Part shown: piece by piece, positions 1 to 8,543 of the stretch | Layout: the number at the start of each line of letters is the position of its first letter | Position numbering within the stretch: position 1 is the stretch's first letter | NCBI RefSeq assembly: GCF_029767755.1 | Contig: NZ_JARUQS010000001.1 | Coordinates: forward strand, 1,574,502-1,638,501 | Reading direction: 5' to 3' | Origin: Thiomicrorhabdus sp. zzn3 | GTDB lineage: Bacteria; Pseudomonadota; Gammaproteobacteria; Thiomicrospirales; Thiomicrospiraceae | Length of the DNA stretch: 64,000 nt | The notes under the pieces: generated by a model | Database searches by the model: none | What the model was told of the DNA's origin: nothing | Seen by the model: only the letters and a program-made list of their open reading frames with translations | Program-made: the position numbers and the translations under genes

Positions 1-860
1 AAGATCGGCTTACCAATTTTTTTCAAAACCGGTTCAATTACCTCCAACTGTATCGGTGAATCCGGAAACAGGTCGCGAATCGTCGACTGATCCCGGATAA
101 ATTGTTTGACGATGCGATCCTCCAACGAGTGAAAGCTGATCACCGCCAAACGTCCTTCCGGCGCCAGAATTTCCACGGCGGCCTGAAGCACATTCTTCAA
201 TACATCCAGCTCGCGATTCACCGCAATTCGAATCGCCTGAAACGTTCGCGTAGCCGGGTGTTTATTTTTTTCGGTTTTGGGAGCGACCTTTTTGACCACC
301 TCTGCCAGGTCCAAAGTAGTGTGTAGCTGATCTTTTTCACTGGCCTCTTTAATGACTCGGGCAATACGTCCGGCGAATCGCTCTTCACCATACTGTTTCA
401 ACACCTTGGCGAGGGTTTTCTCATCCACCTGTTTCAACCACTCTTTGGCGCTTACCCCCTCTTCGGGGTTCATGCGCATATCCAATGGTCCCGAGCGCAT
501 AAAACTGAATCCGCGTTCCGCCTCATCCAATTGCGGAGAGGAGACGCCCAAATCGAGCAACAGGCCGTCAACCTTTCCAAGCAGGCCGCGCGCTTCGCAG
601 TATTCCTGAACTTTTTCGAAGCTGCCGTGCTGAATTTCAAATCTCGGATCGTCAAAATGCGTTTTAGCGTACTCCACTGCCTGCGGATCTTGATCAATTC
701 CGATCAAACGTCCTTGAGGGCCAAGCTTTTGCAAAATAACGCGACTGTGTCCGCCTCGTCCGAAAGTGCCATCTATATAAATGCCATCCGGCTTAATGTT
801 GAGCGCCTCAATCGATTCATTGAGCAACACCGAATAGTGAATCGACTGACTCTCTTCCAT
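1..860 (-). CDS. rsmH: 16S rRNA (cytosine-1402-N4)-methyltransferase RsmH, 3' part beyond the window
   Basis: Methylates N4 of C1402 in 16S rRNA using S-adenosylmethionine, in the cytoplasm. The reading frame is open from an ATG at 860 down to base 1 (286 codons), so the C-terminal end is outside the window. Visible family signatures are the SAM-binding stretch [14 protein letters not shown] near residue 30, [15 protein letters not shown] near residue 105 and [11 protein letters not shown] near residue 210. It starts 19 bp after the mraZ stop, which is the standard mraZ-rsmH order at the head of the division and cell wall cluster, so it is probably cotranscribed from the mraZ promoter. Its partner RsmI, which methylates the same nucleotide on the ribose, is encoded at 9520-10383. 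Confidence 0.95.
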   Translation of the reverse strand, partial: MEESQSIHYSVLLNESIEALNIKPDGIYIDGTFGRGGHSRVILQKLGPQGRLIGIDQDPQAVEYAKTHFDDPRFEIQHGSFEKVQEYCEARGLLGKVDGLLLDLGVSSPQLDEAERGFSFMRSGPLDMRMNPEEGVSAKEWLKQVDEKTLAKVLKQYGEERFAGRIARVIKEASEKDQLHTTLDLAEVVKKVAPKTEKNKHPATRTFQAIRIAVNRELDVLKNVLQAAVEILAPEGRLAVISFHSLEDRIVKQFIRDQSTIRDLFPDSPIQLEVIEPVLKKIGKPI

Positions 861-879
861 AAGCTATCCGTTTTCCAGA

Positions 880-1338
880 TTACAAACTCAAATTCGCCAG
901 TGACTCGGACACTTCGCCTGACAGTGCGCTATCCAACATCTCTGGTCGACTGGCATCCCAGGCCTCCTGCGACCAGAGTTCAAACTTATTCCCCTGCCCG
1001 AGTAAAATTGCCGACTTCTCTAACTGGGCATGCTCTCGCAGCAGGCTTGGCAGCAAAACTCGACCCTGCGCATCCATCTCCATCTCAGAAGCGTGCCCCA
1101 ACAGCAAACGCTGATAAAGTCGTGCCTGAGGATCGACATTGGGGAGTGACATCAATTTACGCTCAATCACTTCCCACTCATCCAGGGTATAAATCAACAA
1201 ACAGGGGCTATGCAGATCAATGGTGGCAACCAGTTGATTGTCGCTGGCTTCTGAAATCGACTCACGATAACGCTTAGGGACCGCCAAACGCCCCTTAGCG
1301 TCAATATTGATTGAGTTGATTCCACGAAAGAACAGCAT
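880..1338 (-). CDS. mraZ: Transcriptional regulator MraZ
   Basis: MraZ is a ring-forming DNA-binding protein that regulates its own division and cell wall operon. The 152-residue protein carries two SpoVT/AbrB-like repeats, each with the hallmark D-x-x-GR: NIDAKGRLAVPKRY near residue 10 and EMDAQGRVLLPSLL near residue 82. An in-frame ATG exists 33 bp further upstream (1371), but it falls in the middle of the operator repeats and within a few bases of the predicted transcription start, so I use the ATG at 1338, which gives the usual N-terminus MLFFRG. It is followed by rsmH. Confidence 0.95.
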   Translation of the reverse strand: MLFFRGINSINIDAKGRLAVPKRYRESISEASDNQLVATIDLHSPCLLIYTLDEWEVIERKLMSLPNVDPQARLYQRLLLGHASEMEMDAQGRVLLPSLLREHAQLEKSAILLGQGNKFELWSQEAWDASRPEMLDSALSGEVSESLANLSL

Positions 1339-1340
1339 TT

Positions 1341-1380
1341 TAAAAACCCACTTTTCACCACCTTTCCCCACTTAACGCCA
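1341..1380 (-). promoter_or_regulatory. MraZ operator: four 10-bp direct repeats
   Basis: Read on the minus strand, four decamers follow each other with no gap: TGGCGTTAAG, TGGGGAAAGG, TGGTGAAAAG, TGGGTTTTTA. MraZ is known to bind TGGG-type direct repeats with a 10-bp period upstream of its own gene. The array lies between the predicted transcription start and the mraZ start codon, a position suited to autorepression. The first repeat (TGGC) is the least like the consensus. Confidence 0.85.
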
Positions 1381-1408
1381 CTATATTGATCTTGCTCACC
1401 ACTGTCAA
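1380..1408 (-). promoter_or_regulatory. Sigma-70 promoter of mraZ-rsmH
   Basis: On the minus strand there is a perfect -35 box TTGACA at 1408-1403, a spacer of 17 bp, and a -10 box TATAGT at 1385-1380 (5 of 6 consensus bases). Transcription would start near 1373, immediately before or inside the MraZ repeats. Confidence 0.8.
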
Positions 1409-1819
1409 CCCCTTGCAAGCGTAGCTTTTAAGAAATTTCCATTACAGGACAACAACTTAGCGACACACCCAGATAACCAAATACGCATATTAGCAACTGG
1501 TAATAACACCTATATTTCAACTGGTTACAACACTAAAACAAAGTTATTTTTTAACTAAATGCCACAAGAACTTGTATAAAAAACAAAAGAAAAGCACAAA
1601 ACCAGAAGAAAGAATGCAGTACCACATATAGTGTAATTAAAAAAATAAAGCACAATATAGATGCAAAAAAATGCGGAGAAACACTTATCAAACGAAAATG
1701 TGGGGCAAAATCCCTAAAATTTTAAAAAAATGAATTTTTGAGCAACATTTTGGCAAAAAAGAAAAAAACACTCAGGGAAATTTAAAATAAAAACGAAGAG
1801 AAAAAGTCGGGAGAAAAAA
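1409..1819. other. AT-rich gap without a recognised gene
   Basis: About 410 bp between the mraZ promoter and the 3' end of rnpB. The plus strand is very rich in A, so the strand carrying both neighbours is rich in T. I found no convincing reading frame. The T-rich part next to 1820 could help end rnpB transcription, but I see no strong hairpin. Confidence 0.5.
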
Positions 1820-2210
1820 GCAAAAGCGGATCTATAAGCCGGGTTCTGTACTTCCTGAAGTTCAGAAAGTGACAATCATTCATCTGGGAAAAGCATCACT
1901 GCCCTCCTCAAGCGATCTACCCGAAAACCTGCGCGAGCCACGCAGCGCACTGGCGAACCAGCGACCTGTTTTCCTATTTGATCTTGCACCGGATGGGGTT
2001 TACCATGCCGTTTTTGTTACCAAAAACGCGGTGCGCTCTTACCACACCATTTCAACCTTACCTGTACGCGCGAACGCGCCATCGGCGGTATATTTTCTGC
2101 TGCACTTTCCGTCGGCTCACGCCGCCCAGCCGTTAGCTGGCATCCCGCTCTGCGGTGCCCGGACTTTCCTCCGAAGGCAAGCCTTCCGCGATTGTCCGAT
2201 CCGCTTTTGC
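1820..2210 (-). ncRNA. rnpB: RNase P RNA, bacterial type A
   Basis: Catalytic RNA of ribonuclease P, which matures tRNA 5' ends. Read on the minus strand, the conserved 5' block GAGGAAAGTCCGGGC lies near 2173-2157 and the 3' block AGAACCCGGCTTATAGATCC near 1851-1830. The ends pair as helix P1: GCAAAAGCGGATC at the 5' end against its reverse complement at the 3' end, which fixes the limits near 2210 and 1820. The central conserved region reading GGTAAGGTTGAAATGG is also present near 2064. The length of about 390 nt fits type A RNAs. A translatable frame on the opposite strand is not a gene. Confidence 0.95.
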
Positions 2211-2218
2211 GTGGGCGT

Positions 2219-2247
2219 ACAATACTGCAAAGACCGAAAAAAGTCCA
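2219..2247 (-). promoter_or_regulatory. Probable promoter of rnpB
   Basis: On the minus strand, TGGACT (2247-2242) and TATTGT (2224-2219) are separated by 17 bp, each matching 4 of 6 consensus bases. The predicted start, near 2212, agrees with the start of helix P1 at 2210. Confidence 0.45.
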
Positions 2248-2333
2248 TTATTGTTATATACTTCTACAGCCGGTTTAGAAAAATGGGGAGACCCCTGACA
2301 TCACCTTTTCACTCACAAAAGCCAAAAAGTGAC

Positions 2334-2360
2334 TAAAGCATTCAAAAAGCCGGCCGATAT
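2334..2360 (+). promoter_or_regulatory. Sigma-28 (FliA) type promoter upstream of the motility gene
   Basis: TAAA at 2334-2337 and GCCGATAT at 2353-2360 are separated by exactly 15 bp. The flagellar sigma-28 consensus is TAAA-N15-GCCGATAA, so only the last base differs. The start codon of the downstream gene is 56 bp beyond the -10 element. Confidence 0.75.
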
Positions 2361-2415
2361 CAGGATATAGTAGAAATACCTTCACTTCTCGCTAAATAAT
2401 CATTAAGGTATACCA

Positions 2416-2628
2416 ATGGAAATCTCAGCAAATGCCGCCGTATCAGCTGCGGTCATGCAACAACAGGCCAATACCCAAGAACAAGTTCAGGTGGGAATGT
2501 TAAAAAAAGCGATTGATACGCAAACCAACAATGCTTTAAGCTTAATCACCGCCCTACCTCAACCGGTTGCGACAGCGAACAGCACCCCCGTTGGCAGTTT
2601 AGGTCAGAACATCAGTACTTACGCCTAA
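2416..2628 (+). CDS. YjfB-type putative motility protein
   Basis: Small protein of 70 residues, rich in Ala and Gln, similar in layout to the YjfB family of putative motility proteins: a helical N-terminal half (MEISANAAVSAAVMQQQ), then a conserved-looking core VGMLKKAIDTQTNNALSLI and a Pro-containing tail. The biochemical role of this family is not known to me. The FliA-type promoter directly upstream supports a link to flagella or chemotaxis. A ribosome binding site (TAAGGT) precedes the ATG. It converges on dacB with an 18-bp gap. Confidence 0.75.
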   Translation: MEISANAAVSAAVMQQQANTQEQVQVGMLKKAIDTQTNNALSLITALPQPVATANSTPVGSLGQNISTYA

Positions 2629-2646
2629 CTTAACAATCATCAAGCG

Positions 2647-3903
2647 CTAGCGCAAAGCCTGACTCAATTCTGCAGCGATGCGGTTGCGGAAATGATAATA
2701 AGGAATCGGCTCGTTCATCATCACGGCAAACGGCAGCCATTCCTGCTCCCTTTCAATGTAACCCGCCAGGGTACTCACACCGATCAGTGAACCGGACTTG
2801 GCGTAGACATACATTTCCACTTCTGGCAGCAGATGCCTCCAAGGGCGAAACGCCTCGAGCACCTCAACCAGATATTGCGGACTCAAACGGTTATTCCGGG
2901 AAAGGCCGGCGCCATCTTCCAAATAGGCGTCCCGCCAACCGAAACGGCCACTCAATTCTTTCGCAAAAAACTGCACCACTTTGTCTTCATCGGCAGGCGG
3001 GCCGTAACGCTCCGCAGCAAGCATCAGAACCAACTGATTGGCAATGAAATTAGTCGAGTACTTCATCATCGGCTCAACCACCTGAGCCAGGGTATGGCTA
3101 TTGTAATGACGATAAATCAGGCCATCAGCATTCCTATGCCTTTGCCAACGCACCCCCTCACCTATATCAACCCCTTGCCCTCGCAGAAACGCCGCCAACA
3201 GCTCGGCAAAATAGCGTTGTGCCGTTTTTGGGTCCGCACCGGTATTCACCCTCTGCGGCTGATCCATTAACGACCGTCCTAATTGCTCGGCCAGTGGCGT
3301 CAACGGGGTTTGCGGTTCCGCCGACACCACCCGGCCACTCTTTTTTTGCAAAAACACCGTATTAAAATTGGCGGCAATCGCGGATGGAATGGCATCATAA
3401 GGGTTGTCGCTATGCTGTGTGCCCGGCAACACCAAACCCTCTGAAAAATAACTCGCATCCAGCGCGATGGCATCCAACCGTTGAATCCTCAACTCGGAGA
3501 GTTTTTGTTTGAGCTGTTTAGCGACTTCAAGCAACTCTTCCGAAGTCAAAAACGGATCGCCGTAGCCTTTTACCACCAACTGATTTCGTTCGCTCGTCTG
3601 CTCTAGAAAAAAGTCGGTATGAAATCGATGCTCCGCGCCCCAATGACGCAAGGCCAGATAGGCGGTCACGAGCTTGGTGGTGGATGCCGGCACCAGAAGG
3701 CGCTGCGCAGACCGGGCCTGTAAAGTTCTCCCCTGCTCATCCAGCAGAAGCCACCCCGCCTCTTTCATTTGCGTCAATTGCGGTAGGTTTTGTAGCGCCT
3801 TCTCGATATTGGCCACCGGATTCGCCGCGGCCGCATAAGCCCACAATCCCCACACACCCAACAGGCCTGTACAAACAAGTTTGAATAAAGTTTTTACATT
3901 CAT
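2647..3903 (-). CDS. dacB: D-alanyl-D-alanine carboxypeptidase/endopeptidase (PBP4, DacB family)
   Basis: Periplasmic class C penicillin-binding protein that trims or opens peptidoglycan crosslinks. The 418-residue protein has a signal peptide (about residues 1-26), the nucleophile motif S-T-T-K at about residues 74-77, the S-T-N motif in KYSTNFIANQL, and the K-S-G motif near the C-terminus (YAKSGSLIGVSTLAGYI). All three active-site motifs are intact. It is somewhat shorter than E. coli PBP4 (477 residues). It is transcribed alone, convergent with the motility gene. A copy of the CAGGCCTG repeat lies inside the signal peptide codons. Confidence 0.93.
   Translation of the reverse strand: MNVKTLFKLVCTGLLGVWGLWAYAAAANPVANIEKALQNLPQLTQMKEAGWLLLDEQGRTLQARSAQRLLVPASTTKLVTAYLALRHWGAEHRFHTDFFLEQTSERNQLVVKGYGDPFLTSEELLEVAKQLKQKLSELRIQRLDAIALDASYFSEGLVLPGTQHSDNPYDAIPSAIAANFNTVFLQKKSGRVVSAEPQTPLTPLAEQLGRSLMDQPQRVNTGADPKTAQRYFAELLAAFLRGQGVDIGEGVRWQRHRNADGLIYRHYNSHTLAQVVEPMMKYSTNFIANQLVLMLAAERYGPPADEDKVVQFFAKELSGRFGWRDAYLEDGAGLSRNNRLSPQYLVEVLEAFRPWRHLLPEVEMYVYAKSGSLIGVSTLAGYIEREQEWLPFAVMMNEPIPYYHFRNRIAAELSQALR
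3862..3869. repeat. CAGGCCTG palindrome in the dacB signal peptide
   Basis: Context AACAGGCCTGTA. Read in the gene it gives T-G-L-L. Confidence 0.8.
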
Positions 3904-4010
3904 ATTTTTAGTTTATTGTCGAAACAGACATTTAGACCGCGCCTTTAACAGAGTTGCGCATAAAATTATCAAAAACCACCATAGCTCTTTTCTAAGCCTT
4001 CACCAACAAA

Positions 4011-4039
4011 TAAACACCCGTGTATAGAATGGTTATAAT
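4011..4039 (+). promoter_or_regulatory. Probable promoter of rsmJ
   Basis: A perfect -10 box TATAAT (4034-4039) sits 17 bp after TAAACA (4011-4016; 4 of 6 matches to TTGACA). The rsmJ start is about 57 bp downstream. Confidence 0.55.
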
Positions 4040-4095
4040 AGCCATCTTAATCACTTGCCTGCCAGGGGTTAAGCTTACCTTATTAGCTTCATCCG

Positions 4096-4953
4096 ATGGA
4101 ACTGAAAATAGCCATGTCACTAAGCGTCTGCAGCCAAATTTATCCTGATAAAGCCAAAGTCTTAAGCGAGCGACTGCAACTCCCCCTGATCGCCACCATG
4201 CCAGCACAAAAAGCCTTGGACAATACCCTGCTACTGAGCTGGTATCGTGAGAAAAACCAAACCGATGACACGCCCGCCAAGCTTGGACTTTTCAGCGCTT
4301 TTAGCGGTCCGGTCAGCATTGATTTCACCGGCGGCAAAAAGCAGCACCGCCGCCAGTTCGGTGGAGGCAAGGGACAACCTTTGGCGCGCGCTATTGGCTT
4401 AGGCAGCTACGACGCCCCGAGCGTGCTTGACGCCACCGCCGGTATGGGCGGAGACGCTTTTGTATTTGCGACTCTGGGGTGCCAAGTCACCATGGTGGAA
4501 CGTTCGCCAATTGTCGCCGCTCTGTTGGAAGACGCTCTCAACCGAGCCCGACAACCGGTTGAAAACGCTGATAACCCGCCCGAAGATCAAGAGCTTAAAG
4601 GCATTATTCAACGCCTCTCCCTGGTGAATGCCGATGCCGCGGATTATCTGCTCAGCCAGAAACCCGAGGTCGACGTCATTTATCTTGACCCGATGTATCC
4701 GGAAAAGAAAAAGAGCGCTTCCGCCAAAAAAGAGATGAAGGTCTTGCAGCACCTGCTTGGCCCGGATCTGGACAGCGAACGCTTGCTGGATGCGGCGCTT
4801 CACACCGCGCGCTTGCGTGTTGTGGTCAAACGTCCGGCCAAAGCCCCCACCATCGCCGGCATTCAACCGACTGCGCAAATCAACAGCCCTAACACCCGCT
4901 ACGACCTCTATTCGATTAAAGCACTGAAAGCCTCCGGAAAACTGGCCGACTAA
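4096..4953 (+). CDS. rsmJ: 16S rRNA (guanine-1516-N2)-methyltransferase RsmJ
   Basis: SAM-dependent methyltransferase that modifies G1516 of 16S rRNA. The 285-residue frame shows the family landmarks: FTGGKKQHRRQFGGGKGQ near residue 76, the SAM-binding motif LDATAGMGGDAFVFATLG near residue 112, VERSP near residue 135, and the catalytic-type motif VIYLDPMYPEKKKSA near residue 195. Two starts are possible, 4096 and 4114 (MSLSVC); neither has a strong ribosome binding site, so the first six residues are uncertain. It converges on recQ, with an extended palindrome between the two stops. Confidence 0.92.
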   Translation: MELKIAMSLSVCSQIYPDKAKVLSERLQLPLIATMPAQKALDNTLLLSWYREKNQTDDTPAKLGLFSAFSGPVSIDFTGGKKQHRRQFGGGKGQPLARAIGLGSYDAPSVLDATAGMGGDAFVFATLGCQVTMVERSPIVAALLEDALNRARQPVENADNPPEDQELKGIIQRLSLVNADAADYLLSQKPEVDVIYLDPMYPEKKKSASAKKEMKVLQHLLGPDLDSERLLDAALHTARLRVVVKRPAKAPTIAGIQPTAQINSPNTRYDLYSIKALKASGKLAD

Positions 4954-4970
4954 ATGCATCGGGTTTGCAT

Positions 4971-4998
4971 TAAAACCTAACAGGCCTGTTAAGTTTTA
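4971..4998. terminator. Bidirectional terminator built on the CAGGCCTG palindrome (rsmJ/recQ)
   Basis: A 28-bp palindrome with one mismatched pair, centred on the CAGGCCTG core at 4981-4988. The arms end in AAAA and TTTT, so either strand gives a hairpin followed by U residues (if GGCC forms the loop). It lies between the convergent stops of rsmJ (4953) and recQ (5013). Confidence 0.75.
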
Positions 4999-5012
4999 GT
5001 ATGCACAAACAA

Positions 5013-6860
5013 CTAAGACGCTAATTGGGTGAAAAACCGCAAGAACTCGTAACCGTAGCGCGCCAGCTTGGTTTCACCGACGCCGTTGATTTTCAACAAT
5101 TCGGCATCGTTTGCCGGGCGTTTAACCGCCATTTCCAGCAGAGCCGCATCGCCCAGTACGACATAAGCCGGCACCCCTTCGCTTTCGGCAATGTCGCGTC
5201 GTAGCGCACGCAGCCCTTCAAAGACTTCAAACTCTTCGGAAGTAAGCGCCTCTTTGCGTAAGCGGTTGGCAGCGCGTGCACCCGGCCTGTTGAGTTTTTC
5301 CAACGTGGTTTTCGGCCGCGCCAAAGTCAAATCGGCCTGGCCCTTGAGGGCCGAACCGGAGCGCTCCGTCAGGCGCAATACCGAAAAATTTTGAATATCC
5401 TGATACAAAAACCCTTGATGAATCAGCTGGCGCAAAAAGCTCAACCATTCCGACGCACTGTACGCCTGGCCAATGCCGTAGGTGCTAAGCTGCTGGTGCC
5501 CCTGTGTACGGATACGTTCATTATCCTGACCGCGCAGCACCGCAATAACATGCTGCAAGCCAAAACGCTGCTGCAACCGGTAGACGCAGGACAATGCCAT
5601 TTGCGCCACCACCTTTGCCTCCTCTTCGGGCAACCACTGCGGCGGGTTCAGGCAGATATCGCAGTTTCCGCACGCCGTATTCGACGGTTCGGAAAAATAG
5701 TTCAACAGCACGGTACGCCGACAGGTCAATGATTCAGCAAAATCGACCATACTGCTGAGCTTAAACTGCTCAATGCGCCGCTGCGTTTCATCGCTGATCT
5801 GTTCTACAAAATGGCGTGCCGTGGCCACATCCTGCATTGAATAGAGCAACAGCACCTCGCTCGACAACCCATCGCGCCCGGCGCGGCCGGTTTCCTGATA
5901 ATAGCCTTCAATGTTTTTCGGCAGGTCGTAATGCACCACAAAACGCACATTGGGCTTGTCGATTCCCATACCGAACGCCACGGTGGCGACGACGATGTCA
6001 ATTTCATCGCGCAAAAACTGCTGATGCACCTTCTCGCGAATTTCCGCCGGCAGTCCGGCATGATACGCTTTGGCCGCATAGCCCGCTTCCTGCAGTTTCA
6101 GCGCGACCTCTTCCACCCGCTTGCGGCTCAAGGCATAAACGATCCCGCACTCCCCGCCTTGCCGCGCTTGCAGAAACTGCAACAGCTGCTGCATCGGCCG
6201 CTGCTTCTCCAGCACCCGGTAAAAGATATTCGGGCGGTCAAAACTGCTGATATGGATGCGGGGATCCCGCAACTGCAAACGCTGCACGATATCCTCGCGG
6301 GTCGCGTGATCAGCGGTCGCGGTCAGCGCGATAAACGGCACCTGCGGAAAGGTGTTTCGCAATTGGCCGATCTGACGGTATTCCGGGCGAAAGTCGTGCC
6401 CCCACTGTGACACACAATGCGCTTCATCAATCGCAAACAAGGAAATAGGCAAGGTTTGCAAACGCTGCAGAAAACCGCTGTTGAGCAACCGCTCCGGCGA
6501 TACATAGAGCAACTTTAACTGCCCTTGATGCAACTGCTGCCAAATCGCCCGCGCTGAATCCGCATCCAATGCCGAATGATAACAGGCCGCAGCGACGCCG
6601 TTCGCCTGCAAAGCCGTCACCTGATCCTGCATCAACGCAATCAACGGCGACACCACGATGGCCGTCCCTGTACGCATCAACGCCGGGATCTGGTAACACA
6701 GCGACTTGCCTCCCCCGGTCGGCATCAGCACAAAGCAATCGTTTGCGTTCGCCACATCTTCAATAATCGCCGACTGCAACGGCCTGAAGGATTCATACCC
6801 GAAGACATTTTGCAAAATCTGTTGTGCGTAACTGACAGAACTCAAAGGGGGTAAAGACAT
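5013..6860 (-). CDS. recQ: ATP-dependent DNA helicase RecQ
   Basis: 3'-5' DNA helicase of recombination and fork repair. The 615-residue protein has Walker A ([16 protein letters not shown], about residue 44), the DEAH box ([19 protein letters not shown]), helicase motif VI ([13 protein letters not shown]), the RecQ zinc-binding cysteines (C-R-R-T, then ACGNCDIC) and a C-terminal HRDC domain ending in [12 protein letters not shown]. All domains of a full-length bacterial RecQ are present. The open frame extends upstream to 6953, but that extension has no family resemblance; the ATG at 6860 gives the usual N-terminus just before [18 protein letters not shown]. Confidence 0.95.
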   Translation of the reverse strand: MSLPPLSSVSYAQQILQNVFGYESFRPLQSAIIEDVANANDCFVLMPTGGGKSLCYQIPALMRTGTAIVVSPLIALMQDQVTALQANGVAAACYHSALDADSARAIWQQLHQGQLKLLYVSPERLLNSGFLQRLQTLPISLFAIDEAHCVSQWGHDFRPEYRQIGQLRNTFPQVPFIALTATADHATREDIVQRLQLRDPRIHISSFDRPNIFYRVLEKQRPMQQLLQFLQARQGGECGIVYALSRKRVEEVALKLQEAGYAAKAYHAGLPAEIREKVHQQFLRDEIDIVVATVAFGMGIDKPNVRFVVHYDLPKNIEGYYQETGRAGRDGLSSEVLLLYSMQDVATARHFVEQISDETQRRIEQFKLSSMVDFAESLTCRRTVLLNYFSEPSNTACGNCDICLNPPQWLPEEEAKVVAQMALSCVYRLQQRFGLQHVIAVLRGQDNERIRTQGHQQLSTYGIGQAYSASEWLSFLRQLIHQGFLYQDIQNFSVLRLTERSGSALKGQADLTLARPKTTLEKLNRPGARAANRLRKEALTSEEFEVFEGLRALRRDIAESEGVPAYVVLGDAALLEMAVKRPANDAELLKINGVGETKLARYGYEFLRFFTQLAS

Positions 6861-7027
6861 AAAAATAAAATTGGCTAAGCGGGATTGCCCAAAGGAAAGT
6901 GAGCAACTTAGACTAATTGTGAGCAAATAACAAGTCTTGACAGGTCCGTTCAATTTCAGACTAAATAACTCAACCTCTAATCCGCTGACAAAGTAAAAAA
7001 CACACCCAAAAGGACGGGAGAGTCATT

Positions 7028-7474
7028 ATGAAAGACCGTATAACTCGTTGGATGGCGCCATTATTAAACACAACAGGCCTGCTGTTACTATTAATGCTGA
7101 CGGCAAACAGCCATGCTCAAGACTTTAAACCTTCCTCGCCAGTCACCGCCCTCATGCCGATTGTGATGGACAACCTGGAATTGCTTCAACTGACACCTGA
7201 ACAACTGGATCAAGTACGGGCGATTGCGCGCAGCAACTTTGCTGAAGTGGAATTTATTAATGCCAAATATCACGATATCAAAAGTGAGTTAAAAGAAAAC
7301 ACTCTGGATGGTGCAGGAGATAAAAACCACAGTTTACAGTTAATTCAGGAATTGAGCGAACTGGATAAAAAACGTATGGCGCTAACCATCGAATGTGTCT
7401 TTGGCCTCAAACAGATTCTGACGGAAGAGCAATATCAAGAAGTCATCTCACTGCTAAGCTTTCAAAATTCGTAA
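7028..7474 (+). CDS. Spy/CpxP-like periplasmic protein
   Basis: Exported protein of 148 residues with a signal peptide (hydrophobic stretch at about residues 11-30, ending near ANSHAQ). The mature part is helical and contains two L-T-x-x-Q motifs, LTPEQLDQV and LTEEQYQEV, which mark the Spy/CpxP group of periplasmic chaperones and stress sensors. A good ribosome binding site (GGGAGAG) precedes the ATG. The gene stands alone between recQ and a LysR gene. Assignment rests on the motifs and topology only. Confidence 0.65.
   Translation: MKDRITRWMAPLLNTTGLLLLLMLTANSHAQDFKPSSPVTALMPIVMDNLELLQLTPEQLDQVRAIARSNFAEVEFINAKYHDIKSELKENTLDGAGDKNHSLQLIQELSELDKKRMALTIECVFGLKQILTEEQYQEVISLLSFQNS
7074..7081. 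repeat. CAGGCCTG palindrome in the signal peptide of the Spy-like gene
   Basis: Context AACAGGCCTGCTG; read as T-G-L-L. This is the second signal peptide in the window to carry a copy. Confidence 0.8.
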
Positions 7475-7496
7475 CCGAACTGCCAGCGCCCGCATA

Positions 7497-8405
7497 TTAA
7501 TCCAACGGCTCATCCCAATAAGCCCGATTGCCAAACCGCTCTACCAAAAAATCGATAAATGCACGCGCTTTGGGGGCAAGAAAACGATTTTGTGGATAAA
7601 CCGCGTAAGCATTCATTTCCGGCAATGTGTAGTCACTGAGAACGGGGACCAGCTCTCCATTTTTTATCGCTTCCCAGGCAATAAACGTGGGCGAAAAAAC
7701 GATCCCATGACCGGCCATGGCCATACGTTTCAAGAAATCACCATTATTCGCCTGAATCTGTGAATCAAAATGGACCTGATGCGCATTTCCTTGAGGATCC
7801 ACCAACGGCAACACCCCATTACTGGCGGTATAACGCAAAATTTTATGCGATCTCAGGGTTTCGTGATCGTGCGGTTCTCCATATTCAGCCAGATACTCGG
7901 GGCTGGCACACAAGACAAAGCGGATCGGCACAATGCGCCGCGCCTGAATCGCAGACTCCTTTAAGTCGCCGATACGAAACGCCAAGTCAAACCCCTCTTC
8001 AACCAAATCAACCTGACGGTCAGAAAAGTCGACATTCAATTTAAGCTGCGGATGACGCTTAGCAAATTCATCCAACACCGGAGTGAGGTGGGATAACCCA
8101 AAAGAGAGCGGAACAGCGATCCGTAAAGACCCGCTTAAAGCCTGTTCACCCTGTAGAATCGCCTGGTTCATCGCCTCGTACTGTTCGACCAGTTTCAATG
8201 CTTGCTCGTAGTAGATGCGACCGGCATCGGTTAAACTCAGGCTACGAGTCGTGCGTTGGATCAGTTTACAAGCCAAGCGTTCTTCCAGATCAGAAAGGCG
8301 GCGACTCACCGCCGATTTCGCCAGACTCATCTGCTCTGCCGCGCGACCAATTCCGCCGGCTTCGACAATACGAATAAAAATTTGAATCTCTTCCAGGCGT
8401 CCCAT
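7497..8405 (-). CDS. LysR-family transcriptional regulator
   Basis: Regulator of 302 residues. The N-terminal winged helix-turn-helix is typical (FIRIVEAGGIGRAAEQMSLAKSAVSRRLSDLEERL, residues about 10-44), followed by a periplasmic-binding-like effector domain (IRIAVPLSFG onward). It is divergent from the pirin gene with a 138-bp gap containing a good inverted repeat. LysR-pirin pairs in proteobacteria usually mean that the regulator controls the pirin gene. The effector is unknown. Ribosome binding site TAGGGTTGG. Confidence 0.92.
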   Translation of the reverse strand: MGRLEEIQIFIRIVEAGGIGRAAEQMSLAKSAVSRRLSDLEERLACKLIQRTTRSLSLTDAGRIYYEQALKLVEQYEAMNQAILQGEQALSGSLRIAVPLSFGLSHLTPVLDEFAKRHPQLKLNVDFSDRQVDLVEEGFDLAFRIGDLKESAIQARRIVPIRFVLCASPEYLAEYGEPHDHETLRSHKILRYTASNGVLPLVDPQGNAHQVHFDSQIQANNGDFLKRMAMAGHGIVFSPTFIAWEAIKNGELVPVLSDYTLPEMNAYAVYPQNRFLAPKARAFIDFLVERFGNRAYWDEPLD

Positions 8406-8438
8406 GAACCAACCCTACCATCCGTCACTCATTGTATT

Positions 8439-8457
8439 TGTTCTCATTTCAAGAACA
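8439..8457. promoter_or_regulatory. Candidate LysR operator between lysR and pirin
   Basis: Perfect inverted repeat TGTTCT-N7-AGAACA. It contains a T-N11-A core (8442-8454), the usual shape of a LysR site, and lies 34 bp upstream of the regulator start in the divergent promoter region. Confidence 0.5.
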
Positions 8458-8543
8458 TTTAGTTGGCATTTTGGCGGTTTTTCATCGAACAAGCAACGTC
8501 TAATATAGACAGTATAAAAATGATCACAAACAGGAATACCGCT

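Noticed and set aside
531-1277. Open frame of 248 codons on the plus strand
   Set aside because: Antisense to rsmH and mraZ, both with strong family motifs; the translation has no recognisable features.
1869-2336. Open frame of 155 codons on the plus strand
   Set aside because: It runs antisense through RNase P RNA, whose conserved blocks and terminal helix are clear.
4399-4959. Open frame of 186 codons on the minus strand
   Set aside because: Antisense to rsmJ, which has clear methyltransferase motifs.
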